From contig CAWEFK010000009.1 of assembly GCA_963808315.1 (NCBI GenBank), positions 62,001 to 126,000 of the forward strand: a DNA stretch of 64,000 nucleotides. Direction: 5' to 3'. How positions within the stretch are numbered: position 1 is the stretch's first letter; each line of letters begins with the position of its first letter. Shown piece by piece: positions 7,065 to 15,242 of this stretch. The stretch comes from Palsa-504 sp963808315 (GTDB lineage Bacteria; Actinomycetota; Actinomycetes; Streptosporangiales; Streptosporangiaceae). Made by a program: the position numbers and the translations under genes. Under the pieces are notes generated by a model. That model did not search any database and was not told the origin of the DNA. It was given only the letters and a program-made list of their open reading frames with translations.

Positions 7065-8623
7065 GAGCTCACCTCCGCCTCGAGCATCGATGCCGCGGGG
7101 TTGAAGTAGCCGTCGGCCCGCTGCACCACACCATCCAGGCCGCGGCCCCCGTCGGGCGGCCGCTTGGTCACCCCGAACGTTCCCTCGGCGATCGCGGTCA
7201 GCAGGCCCTGCGAGCCGATGACGCGGAGCAGGTCGATGGCCTCGGTGAGCACCTGCCGGGCCCGCTGGGCGACGAAGCCGTCCGGTTCTGGCCGGAACGA
7301 GGCGCCGAGCTGCCCGGCGGCACGCCGCACGTAGCGGACGTTCTCCAGGGCCAGATCGCGGTCGGACAGGAACGGCGTGTGGATACCCTCCGTCATCATG
7401 CCGATGAGCAAGATGGACTGATCGGTCATCACGCCGGCCAGGTTGAAGAACGCGTCAAGCAGGTAGCCGGCGAACACGTTGCCGGTCATGTGCTTGGTCG
7501 GCGGCATGTACTTCAGCGGCGTGTCCGGGAACAGCTCCCTGATCAGCAGCGCATGGGCCAGTTCGAGCAGGAACGAGTCGGGCACCTCGGGGTTGATCTC
7601 GAACGCGTGTCCCAGTCCGAGCTGGCTGTCCGCCAGGCCCGCCTCGCGGCCGAAGTACTCGTTCAGCAGCTGGGACACCACCACCGTGTGAGCCGCGTCC
7701 ACCGCGTCGGCGGTGGTCAGGTAGTTGTCCTCGCCTGTGTTGATGACGATCCCGGCCCGCGCGTGCACCTGCCGGGAAAAACGCTGGTCGATGAACGTCC
7801 GGATCGGGTTGATGTCGCGGAAGATGATGCCGTACATGCAGTCGTTCAGCATCATGTCAAGACGCTGCATACCCGCGAGGGCCGCGATTTCTGGCATGCA
7901 AAGCCCGGAGGCGTAGTTGGTCAGGCGGACGTAGCGGCCCAGCTCGCGAGACACGTCATCCAGCGCGGCGCGCATCAGCCGGAAGTTCTCCTGGGTGGCG
8001 TAGGTGCCCGCGTAGCCCTCCCGGGTGGCACCCTCGGGCACGTAATCGAGCAGCGACTGCCCGGTCGACCTGATCACGGCGATGATGTCCGCGCCCTCGC
8101 GCGCCGCCGCCTGTGCCTGCGGGATGTCCTCGTAGATGTCGCCGGTCGCGACGATCAGGTAGATCCATGGCATCGGCGGGTCCGAGGTGGCGGCAATCAG
8201 CTGGTCCCGCTCGGCCCGCCGGGCATCGATCAGGGACATTCCCTTTCCTACCGAACGGTCCGCCGCTCGACGAGCCGCGTCACCGTCATCGCCCGCGGGG
8301 AGCCGGAACTTGGCCAGGCCCGCCGCCGCGTCCACGGCCAGCGTACGCAGGTCGGGGTAGCCGCCGGTCAGCAGCGCGTCCCAGGCCGGCAGGGCCACTC
8401 CGTGCTCCAGCCCGACCGACTCGCGGATCGCGTCGGTGAGGTGGTTCACCCAGGGCATGCCGTCGGAGTCCGCTCCGTCCAGCCCGGCCAGGCGGAGCAC
8501 CGCGCGTTCCACCGACACGGTGGTGTGCGTCCGCGCCAGTTCGGTCACCGGCTGCCCGGCCGCCCGGGCCAGCTCCCTGGCCTGACGCACGAGCGCCGGG
8601 TCCAGGTCGAGCTTGCCCGTCAC
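7061..8623 (-). CDS. kamD: Lysine 5,6-aminomutase alpha subunit
   Basis: 520 residues, the large TIM-barrel subunit that with KamE migrates the epsilon amino group of beta-lysine (or D-lysine) to C5 (EC 5.4.3.3/4). Typical stretches are WIYLIVATGDIYEDIPQAQ, STGQSLLDYVPEGAT, YATQENFRLMR and MLNDCMYGIIFRDINPIRT, with KYMPPTKHMTGN near the C terminus. GTG 8623 is taken as the start because it overlaps the kdd stop (GTGA) and gives the usual N terminus TGKLDLDPALV; the frame upstream is antisense-like Arg-rich sequence. No frameshift is seen, and the length matches clostridial homologues. Confidence 0.93.
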   Translation of the reverse strand: MTGKLDLDPALVRQARELARAAGQPVTELARTHTTVSVERAVLRLAGLDGADSDGMPWVNHLTDAIRESVGLEHGVALPAWDALLTGGYPDLRTLAVDAAAGLAKFRLPAGDDGDAARRAADRSVGKGMSLIDARRAERDQLIAATSDPPMPWIYLIVATGDIYEDIPQAQAAAREGADIIAVIRSTGQSLLDYVPEGATREGYAGTYATQENFRLMRAALDDVSRELGRYVRLTNYASGLCMPEIAALAGMQRLDMMLNDCMYGIIFRDINPIRTFIDQRFSRQVHARAGIVINTGEDNYLTTADAVDAAHTVVVSQLLNEYFGREAGLADSQLGLGHAFEINPEVPDSFLLELAHALLIRELFPDTPLKYMPPTKHMTGNVFAGYLLDAFFNLAGVMTDQSILLIGMMTEGIHTPFLSDRDLALENVRYVRRAAGQLGASFRPEPDGFVAQRARQVLTEAIDLLRVIGSQGLLTAIAEGTFGVTKRPPDGGRGLDGVVQRADGYFNPAASMLEAEVSS

Positions 8624-9731
8624 GGTCGGCTCCCCTTCGCTGCCTCGGGCCGGACACCCGGTCCAGGCAGGCGCCGCTCGAACAGCGCGCGCAGCCCGGG
8701 CGTGGAGCGGATCAGGTCGAGCGCAAGCTCCGCGTGACCCGGTACGTACCCGTTTCCCACCAGCATCGTCACGTCGGCCGCGAGCCCTTCGGCGCTGAGC
8801 GCCGCGGAGCTGAAGGACGTGGCCATCGAGAAAAATATCACCGTCCCGCCCGGGGCCGTGGACAAGATGGCGCCCCCCTCGCAGCCCGCGACGTCGACGC
8901 ACACCACGGTGACATCGGCGGGCCCGCCTGCGGCCTCAACCTGCGCGGCCAGCCCGACCGGGTCTCTGGCGTCGGCCGTGACGATCTCGTCGACCAGGGG
9001 ATCCGGCGGTCTCGCGCGAGGAGTTCCGCCTCGGCCTCGGCCGGGACGACGCCGATGATCCTGGCGGCACCGGCCTGGCGGGCGGCGGCGGCGGACAAGG
9101 AGCCGCTCTTGCCGCCCGCGCCGATGATGAGCACCACTGACCCGTTCTTGACCTGGCGCTGGGTCAGTGCGGGCGCACCGCAGACGTCAAGCACGGCCAG
9201 GGACAGCGGGATCGGGAGGTCGTCCGGGAGGATCGCCGCTATGGACCGGGCGAACAGGATGGCGTGGCCTTCGCAGGGAACTTGCTCGGACTGGCCGTCC
9301 CAGCGCGCCAGGGAGTCGGTGATGGTCAGCGGGGTCAGGGTAAGGGAGACCAGGGTGGCGATCCGCTGTCCGGGCGTGAGGCCGAGCGGGGAATCGGGGC
9401 CCGCTTCTGCGACCGTGCCGGTCAGCATGCCGCCCGAGCCGGTCACCGGGTTCTGCATCTTGCCGCGAGTGGCGATAATGTCGAGCACCGCCGCCCTGAT
9501 CTTGTCCGGATGGCCGGCGTAGGATTCGCGGATCTGGCGGTAAGACGCGGCGTCCAGGTTCAGCCGGTCCACCTGGACCCGGACCTCGCTGGAGCCGATG
9601 GCCGGGCTGGGGTCCAGCTGCCAGGCGGCCTGCGGGAGGACGCCGGGTGGATCGATCACCCGGTGCAATCCGAGGGATGACCCCGCCGCGGGAGGCCGTC
9701 CGGGTGACGACGGACCTGCCTTCCTGTTCAT
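8620..9731 (-). CDS. kdd: L-erythro-3,5-diaminohexanoate dehydrogenase, frameshifted
   Basis: NAD-dependent oxidative deamination of 3,5-diaminohexanoate to 5-amino-3-oxohexanoate (EC 1.4.1.11). The start is ATG 9731 with GGAAGGAA 8 nt upstream. Visible features are GSSEVRVQVDRLNLDAASYRQI near the N terminus, the nucleotide-binding loop IGAGGKSGSLSAAAARQ, and in the downstream frame VCVDVAGCEGGAIL and GGTVIFFSMATSFSSAALSAEG. The frame changes near 9005 and again before 8907, with conserved sequence on both sides. About 370 residues. First gene of the kdd-kamD-kamE-kal operon; the putative promoter is in 9732-9844. Confidence 0.87.
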
Positions 9732-9844
9732 GCGCGCGTTTCCTTCCTTCCCGCCGGTCAGCAAGATTTGCTGCTTTGATATCCGCCCACCGTATCTTCT
9801 AAAGCAGAATGCCGGAAGGTGACGAAGATAGTCCGGCGAGGGAC

Positions 9845-12202
9845 CTATTGCGGCAGTGACGTACGTCTGGGCCTGGACGGGCGCGCCGGGCTGGGCAGGT
9901 GCGCGGCCGCCGGACTCCTGGTCGTCCGCCGGGCCAGGAACAGCGCAGCGGCCGCGGCTATGGCCAGGGCCACCGCCAGGATCTCCGCGATCGCCGCCGC
10001 CCCCAGGCTGGCGGCGATGCCGGAACCTATGCCGCTGGTCTGGCCCTGCATGTTGATCAGCCGCGGCGCGATCACCAGGCCGGCCACCGTCCCGCCGGTC
10101 ACGCCGAGCGTGGTGAGGATCATGGTGTTGGCCACCAGGGTGGCGGTCACCTGGCGCGGGGTGAGCCCGATGGCCGCCAGCACGCCCACCTCGTGCCGGT
10201 GGTCCCGCATCCCGACCACGGTCGCGGTGAGCAGGTTAGCGAGCCCGATGACCGCCAGGATGATCACAGAAACCGCGATCACCACCTTCATCACCCTGAG
10301 CCCGCCCACCGGGTTGGTCACCACCTGCACGTCGACCTGGTCATGGGACTGGACGAGCAGCCTGGCCCGGGCCGCGGCCGCGGACACGCCGGGCTTCAGG
10401 ACCAGGTAGTTAAGCAGCTGAGGCGGCGCGCTGCCCGCCTCGTTCAGCGCATCGAGGCCGAAGTCGAGCACGTCCCCGTTGTTGTCGGGTTCGATGGTCC
10501 GGCCGACGATGTGCAAGATCACCGGCACGCCGTCGATCGTCGGCGAGATCCAGGCGCCCACCTTGATGTGCATCAGGTCAAGGAAGCCCTGGCCCGCGAC
10601 CGCCTCGTTGGCCGCGTGGAACATCCGGCCCTGGGCCACCTGGAACGGATAGGGCCGGCCAGAAGAGCCCATGGCCCGGGCGATGAAGGTGCCGTTGTCG
10701 CCGGGCAGCAGGGTGTCGAACTCGGCCCCCGGATAGGACGCAAGCACCTGGTGGTCGTGGCTGATCAGGGCCGTCAGCTGCTTGTTGTCCAGGCCTCCCT
10801 GGCTGACGGTGACCGCCGCGGCCAGGCCGATCTTGCCCGGGTCGCTGGTAAAGCCGTCGATCGTCGACCAACAGGTCAGGGCGATCGCGATCATCACCAT
10901 CGGGATGGCCAGGCCGAACACGGTCAACGCCGCGGACAGCCGCCGGGTCAGCGAGTCTCTGGCCCCGAGCACCAGCGCGGCGGGCAGGTGGACGAGCAGG
11001 CCGAGCCGGGCGATCAGCGACAGGTGCCCGCGCGGCGGGCTCGGCTGGACGGCGACGACCGGTGAGGTCCGGCCCGCCCACCAGGCCGGGATGACGGTGG
11101 CGATCGCCACGGTGAGCACGGTGCCCACCCCGATCAGCGCGATCCAGGCGCCGGACAGCGCAGCCAGGCTCACCGGCGTGCCGTCCGGCGGCCTGACGAA
11201 CTCCGGTGAGGTCATGATCCGGGCCGCGACCAGGCCCAGCCCGGCGCCCATGGCGCCGAGCAGGGTCTGCTCGGCGAGCAGCATCCGGACCACCTGACCG
11301 GGGGTGAACCCGAGCGCCTTCAGCATCGCGATGTCCTGGCGCTGCACCAGGACACGGCCCGCGGTGACGTTGGCGATGGCGCAGGGCGCGGCCACCAGGG
11401 CGATGATCCCGAACAGGGCGAGCAGCAGCCCGAGTAGCCGGTCATTGCTGGCCATCGAGCTCTGCACCTGCTGCCAGGTGGAGTACCGCTCGACGGCGGA
11501 GTTCTCACTCGAGCCGTTGTACAGATTCCAGATGGTCTGGACGACCTGGCCGGTGGCCACGGCGGAGTTGTCGTAGAGCTGGAGTCCGACGACCATCTGG
11601 GTCTCGCTGGCGCTGGGCTCCACCCGGGTCAGCAGCTTGTGCTGAACCCAGATCAGGCCGGGTGTCCACTGCGGGTAGAAGCCCTGCTCAGCGGTGTCGG
11701 CGATGCCGATTACGGTCATCGGCACGGTGGTCCCGTCGATGCCGTCCACCACGATCCGGGCTCCCACTCCGGCGTGCACCGCCTGCGCGAAAGACGCCTC
11801 GAGGACCACGCTGTCCGGCGCCGCGGACCGCAGCCAGCTTCCGGCCACGACAAACGGGGCGGACATCGCGGGCAGGGCCGGCGTCATGGCCTGGAGCTCG
11901 ACCGGAGACTTCACCGCGCCCTGCTCCAGGGTGGCCGACGCGGCCTGGTAGGGCGGGGCGACCGCCTTGATTCCCGGCATGGACCGCAGCTCGGTCGTGT
12001 TGGTGCCGTTGGCGAAGTAGACAAGCACGTCCGCGCCGCGGGTCCGGGCGAACAGCTGCTGCCAGGGGTTGACCGCTCCCTGGAGCAGCATGGTGGCGAG
12101 GAACAGCGCGGCCACCACCCCGGCGACGACGCCGATCGTGATCAGGGCCTGGCCTCGGCGGGCACGCAGGTCGGCGCGCGCCCACCGGAGCGTGCCCCGC
12201 AT
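9845..12202 (-). CDS. ABC transporter permease, FtsX/MacB type (two FtsX units)
   Basis: 785 residues. A first membrane helix at 20-42 is followed by an external domain to about 255, then three helices (about 258-285, 310-335, 350-375), a further helix around 425-450, a second external domain, and three helices near the C terminus (640-665, 690-715, 735-765). The cytoplasmic loops carry the FtsX-type stretches DIAMLKALGFTPGQVVRML and EVGVLAAIGLTPRQVTATL. It partners the ATPase whose stop overlaps its start. Such MacB/LolCDE-like exporters move lipids, peptides or drugs from the membrane; the substrate is unknown. The last 30 residues are a Pro/Arg-rich tail. Confidence 0.9.
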   Translation of the reverse strand: MRGTLRWARADLRARRGQALITIGVVAGVVAALFLATMLLQGAVNPWQQLFARTRGADVLVYFANGTNTTELRSMPGIKAVAPPYQAASATLEQGAVKSPVELQAMTPALPAMSAPFVVAGSWLRSAAPDSVVLEASFAQAVHAGVGARIVVDGIDGTTVPMTVIGIADTAEQGFYPQWTPGLIWVQHKLLTRVEPSASETQMVVGLQLYDNSAVATGQVVQTIWNLYNGSSENSAVERYSTWQQVQSSMASNDRLLGLLLALFGIIALVAAPCAIANVTAGRVLVQRQDIAMLKALGFTPGQVVRMLLAEQTLLGAMGAGLGLVAARIMTSPEFVRPPDGTPVSLAALSGAWIALIGVGTVLTVAIATVIPAWWAGRTSPVVAVQPSPPRGHLSLIARLGLLVHLPAALVLGARDSLTRRLSAALTVFGLAIPMVMIAIALTCWSTIDGFTSDPGKIGLAAAVTVSQGGLDNKQLTALISHDHQVLASYPGAEFDTLLPGDNGTFIARAMGSSGRPYPFQVAQGRMFHAANEAVAGQGFLDLMHIKVGAWISPTIDGVPVILHIVGRTIEPDNNGDVLDFGLDALNEAGSAPPQLLNYLVLKPGVSAAAARARLLVQSHDQVDVQVVTNPVGGLRVMKVVIAVSVIILAVIGLANLLTATVVGMRDHRHEVGVLAAIGLTPRQVTATLVANTMILTTLGVTGGTVAGLVIAPRLINMQGQTSGIGSGIAASLGAAAIAEILAVALAIAAAAALFLARRTTRSPAAAHLPSPARPSRPRRTSLPQ

Positions 12203-12924
12203 CAGCCTCTCAGCTCCAGGACGTCCGCGACGCCGTTCGCGGCGTGCGGTGCGGACACGATCCTGGCGTCGTCGGCCACCATCCCGTCGAACAAGTTGAT
12301 CACCCGGTCGGCCAGGCTCGCCACCCGGGCGTCATGGGTGACCAGCAGGATCGCCTGGCCGCCGGCGTGCGCCCGGCGGAGCAGCCGAAGCACGTCCCGG
12401 GTGTTCGAGCTGTCCAGGTTCCCGGTCGGCTCATCGGCCAGCAGCAGGCTCGGCTCGTTGGCCAGCGCGCGCGCCAGCGCGACGCGCTGCTGCTCCCCGC
12501 CGGACAGCCGGGCGGGAGCCACACCCGCCTTGTCCGCGATGCCGAGCTCGGCCAGCAGCTCCTCCCGGCGTCTGGCGGCCTGCCGCGGCGTCGCCCCGGC
12601 CAGCAGCGCGGGCAACTCCACGTTGTCCGCCACCGTCATGTTCGACAGCAAGTTGAAGAACTGGAACACGAACCCCACGTGCCGACGGCGCAGGACCGCC
12701 CAGCTGGCCATGGACAAGCGGTCCACGCGCTGACCCCGCAGCCAGATCTCGCCGCCGGTGGCCGGCTCAAGGCCGCCGAGGACGTGCAGCAGGGTGGACT
12801 TACCCGAGCCGGAGGGCCCCATGATGGCGACGAACTCGCCGATGCCCAGCTCGAAGTCCACCCCGCGCAGGGCCTCCACCGCGATCCCGTCGGCCCGGTA
12901 AACCTTCACCAGCCCTCGCGCCAT
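12202..12924 (-). CDS. ABC transporter ATP-binding protein, MacB/LolD type
   Basis: About 240 residues with Walker A GPSGSGKST, Q-loop VFQFFNLL, signature LSGGEQQR, Walker B LLLADEPT and switch His in LVTHD. This is the ATPase of the FtsX-type permease encoded next, whose start it touches. ATG 12924 is preferred over the TTG just upstream. There is no clear ribosome site before it, so translation may be leaderless or depend on structure in the GC-rich block upstream. It lies downstream of a PadR repressor gene on the same strand. Confidence 0.93.
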   Translation of the reverse strand: MARGLVKVYRADGIAVEALRGVDFELGIGEFVAIMGPSGSGKSTLLHVLGGLEPATGGEIWLRGQRVDRLSMASWAVLRRRHVGFVFQFFNLLSNMTVADNVELPALLAGATPRQAARRREELLAELGIADKAGVAPARLSGGEQQRVALARALANEPSLLLADEPTGNLDSSNTRDVLRLLRRAHAGGQAILLVTHDARVASLADRVINLFDGMVADDARIVSAPHAANGVADVLELRG

Positions 12925-12938
12925 CAAAAGAGCAGTGT

Positions 12939-13042
12939 TAGCCCGGGGGGGCGACCCCCCGGAACCCCCCGCTCCTGGGGGGGCTGCCCGCCCCCCAGAC
13001 CCCCCCGGGGGCCCCCCTGGGGGGGCACCTGGCGGCGGCGCC
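12939..13042. repeat. Poly-G/poly-C palindromic block between padR and the ABC genes
   Basis: About 100 nt made of alternating runs of 5-7 G and 5-7 C: a CCCGGGGGGG run, a CCGGAACC turn, CTGGGGGGGCTGCC, then CCCCCCCGGGGG. Several overlapping perfect stems can form. Similar GC palindromic blocks occur between genes in many actinomycetes. It may terminate or attenuate read-through from padR into the exporter genes. Long homopolymers also make base counts here unreliable. Confidence 0.7.
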
Positions 13043-13063
13043 GGCCGGGCCAGCTCAACCTGG

Positions 13064-13570
13064 TCACATGAGTTCCTCTTGGCATCTCTCCAGCCAGTCG
13101 AGGTCTGCCTGCAGATGCAAGATGGCGCCTTCGATCAGGAGCCGGGCTGGAGTGTCCGCAGGGTCGCTGTCGGCCTGCATCTGAGTCAGGTTACGCATGA
13201 TGCCGAGATAGTGCCTGCGCTGCTTGTTCAGCAGTTCCATCCGGTCCGCCAGCCCCGACATCGGCGCCAGGATCAGCTTGATGAAGAAGTCGTCACGGAT
13301 ACGCGGCCCTTCGCTCGGCTCGTCCGCCCACGCCCGCAGGGTTTCCCGGCCCGCGGGCGTCAGCTCGTAGACCCGCTTGTTCGGCCGGGTGGTCTGCTCG
13401 ACATCCTGGCTGCGGACCAGACCGTCCTGCTCGAGGCGTTTCAGCGTGACGTAGATCTGCCCGATATTAGGGGACGGGTAGGCCTGGCCGAAGGTCTGTT
13501 CAAGGGCGAGCCTCAGCTCGTAACCATGAGCCGGCTCTTTAGCGAGCAGGGCCAGCAAGGGCTGCCGCAC
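13064..13570 (-). CDS. PadR-family transcriptional regulator
   Basis: 168 residues. The N-terminal winged helix has the PadR hallmarks LLALLAKEPAHGYEL, SPNIGQIYVTLKRLEQDGLV and RVYELTPAGRETL; the C-terminal half (85-168) is the helical dimerisation and effector part (PadR C, with YLGIMRNLTQMQ and LIEGAILHLQADLDWLE). GTG 13570 has GGAGGTGA upstream. It is encoded directly before the exporter ATPase and permease, the usual place for a PadR protein that represses a drug or peptide exporter and is released by its substrate. Confidence 0.92.
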   Translation of the reverse strand: MRQPLLALLAKEPAHGYELRLALEQTFGQAYPSPNIGQIYVTLKRLEQDGLVRSQDVEQTTRPNKRVYELTPAGRETLRAWADEPSEGPRIRDDFFIKLILAPMSGLADRMELLNKQRRHYLGIMRNLTQMQADSDPADTPARLLIEGAILHLQADLDWLERCQEELM

Positions 13571-13612
13571 GGTCCCGTCACCTCCTTGGACCCCTGAGGG
13601 CCCGGGCTTAGA

Positions 13613-13646
13613 TTATCGCTGTGCATGACACCTAGGTAAGGCCTAG
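13613..13646 (-). promoter_or_regulatory. padR promoter with a candidate PadR palindrome
   Basis: On the minus strand GATAAT (complement of 13613-13618) is a good -10 about 40 nt before the padR GTG. CTAGG (13632-13636) and CCTAG (13642-13646) form a palindrome around TAAGG at the expected -35 position. This fits autorepression; the binding protein is inferred from position only. Confidence 0.5.
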
Positions 13647-13744
13647 CATCGAGCGAAACTGCGCAGGTGGCAGTGTTCCTCCCGGCCTGCTCCCCGGCGC
13701 GGGAAAGGTACCGGGAAACATGTCCGACTCGTTACGTGATCCGG

Positions 13745-13778
13745 TTGACATATACCTAACAGCCGTGCATAACATGCA
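13745..13778 (+). promoter_or_regulatory. Promoter of the first sugar-binding protein gene with overlapping palindrome
   Basis: A perfect TTGACA at 13745-13750 is 17 bp from CATAAC at 13768-13773. The palindrome TGCAT-AAC-ATGCA (13766-13778) covers the -10, so a repressor there would block RNA polymerase. It does not match the LacI-type site at 15227. Confidence 0.6.
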
Positions 13779-13811
13779 TCTAGGAATTATAGGACACCGG
13801 TGGAGGCCTGC

Positions 13812-15095
13812 ATGAGGCGAGCGATGCCTGGTATCGCGGCCGTCGCTGCGGGACTCCTCTTCACCGCCGGGTGCACCTCGGGCAGCACCTCGTCGGGAAG
13901 GTCGGCCCCCTCGACCAACGGGATCGGCCCGATTACCCTGGCCATCGGCAAGGACAACCCAGGCTGGCTGCAGGGCGTGATCACCGGCTGGAACAAGCAG
14001 AATCCCAGCCAGAAGGTCACCCTGCTGCTGCTGCCCGAAGCGTCCAACGACCAGCTGGCTCAGCTGGTCGCCAACCTGCAGGCCAAGAGCGATGAGTATG
14101 ACGTCATCGACATGGACGTCATCTGGACGGCGGAGTTCGCGTCGAACGGCTGGATCATCCCGCTGCCCCAGAGCCAGTTCCCGCTCGACGACTTCCTCAA
14201 GCCTGCCGTCGACACCGCCATGTACCAGGGCCGGCTGTACGCCGTACCCGATTACAGCAACGCGGATTTCCTCTACTACCGCAAGGACATCCTCGCCAAG
14301 GCGGGCAAGCAGCCCCCCAAGACCTGGGCCCAGCTGCAGCAGCTCGCCGAGACCGTGGCGCCGAGATACGGGCTCGGCGGGTATGCCGGGACGTTCGCCC
14401 CCTACGAGGGGCTGACCGTCAACTTCGCCGAGGCCGTTCAGTCGGCCGGGGGGTCCATCCTCTCCCCCGAGGGCACCAAGGTGACGGTGAACTCGGCCCA
14501 GGCCCTCCAGGGGCTCATGTTCCTGGTGAACGGGTTCGAGCGCGGCTGGATCCCCAAGGTCACGCTCACCTACGAGGAGGAGTCGGCGCAGCACGCGTTC
14601 GAGGCAGGCAAGTTCCTGTTCCTCGATAACTGGCCCGACGTATACGGGGCGCTGTCGAAACCCGGCCCGGGCAACCAGGTGTACGGGAAGTTCGGGGTCG
14701 CGGCCCTGCCGGGCCCCGACGGCACAGGTTCCAGCTCGCTGGGCGGAGCCAACCTGGCGATCAGCGCTTACTCCCAGCACCAGCGGACCGCGCTGAACTT
14801 CATCAAGTACATGACGGACCTGGCCAACGAGAGGCAGATGCTGGAGCAGGGGTCCTTCCCGCCGGTATGGAAGCAGCTCTACACCGATAAGACCCTGATC
14901 CGGAGCGACCCCTACCTGCCGGTGCTCGAACAGGCCATCGACTCGGCCCAGCCGCGCCCGGCGATCACCAACTATGACCAGGCCAGCCTGGCCATCTCCA
15001 GCACGGTTTACGAGGCCCTGACCCAGCAGAAGAAACCGCAGCAGGCCCTGACCGAAATGGCCGGCCAGCTGACCCAGATCATCCGCGACGGCTGA
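13812..15095 (+). CDS. Carbohydrate ABC transporter substrate-binding lipoprotein (first copy)
   Basis: 427 residues from ATG 13812, with GGAGG 5 nt upstream; an ATG at 13800 is in frame but leaves no ribosome site. The signal peptide ends in the lipobox LLFTAGC, so the protein is lipid-anchored outside the membrane. The mature part matches the MalE/trehalose-binding group of family 1 extracellular solute-binding proteins: YDVIDMDVIWTAEFA, GRLYAVPDYSNADFLYYRKD, KTWAQL, ENNW-like FLDNWPD. It is followed by a LacI gene and then a second binding protein, but only one permease pair and one ATPase lie in the locus. Glucoside or trehalose-like sugars are likely ligands given the GH13 gene nearby. 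Confidence 0.9.
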   Translation: MRRAMPGIAAVAAGLLFTAGCTSGSTSSGRSAPSTNGIGPITLAIGKDNPGWLQGVITGWNKQNPSQKVTLLLLPEASNDQLAQLVANLQAKSDEYDVIDMDVIWTAEFASNGWIIPLPQSQFPLDDFLKPAVDTAMYQGRLYAVPDYSNADFLYYRKDILAKAGKQPPKTWAQLQQLAETVAPRYGLGGYAGTFAPYEGLTVNFAEAVQSAGGSILSPEGTKVTVNSAQALQGLMFLVNGFERGWIPKVTLTYEEESAQHAFEAGKFLFLDNWPDVYGALSKPGPGNQVYGKFGVAALPGPDGTGSSSLGGANLAISAYSQHQRTALNFIKYMTDLANERQMLEQGSFPPVWKQLYTDKTLIRSDPYLPVLEQAIDSAQPRPAITNYDQASLAISSTVYEALTQQKKPQQALTEMAGQLTQIIRDG

Positions 15096-15226
15096 GACCG
15101 CCGGGGCTGACCGCACGAGGGCCGGCCAGCCCCGCACCCGGAATATGAACTTGCCGAGGTCATTACGTGACCAAATCGAGTCAACCGCGCTGCTTGACTG
15201 ACCGCCGGAGCGAGGAGTACCTGTAA

Positions 15227-15242
15227 ATGGAAGCGGTTCCAT
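15227..15242. promoter_or_regulatory. LacI-type operator lying on the lacI start codon
   Basis: ATGGAAGCGGTTCCAT has perfect 6-bp arms (ATGGAA/TTCCAT) around a centre containing CG, the classic LacI/GalR-family operator form. Its first three bases are the ATG at 15227. Binding by the encoded regulator would block its own expression. The repressor-site link is inferred from form and position. Confidence 0.7.
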
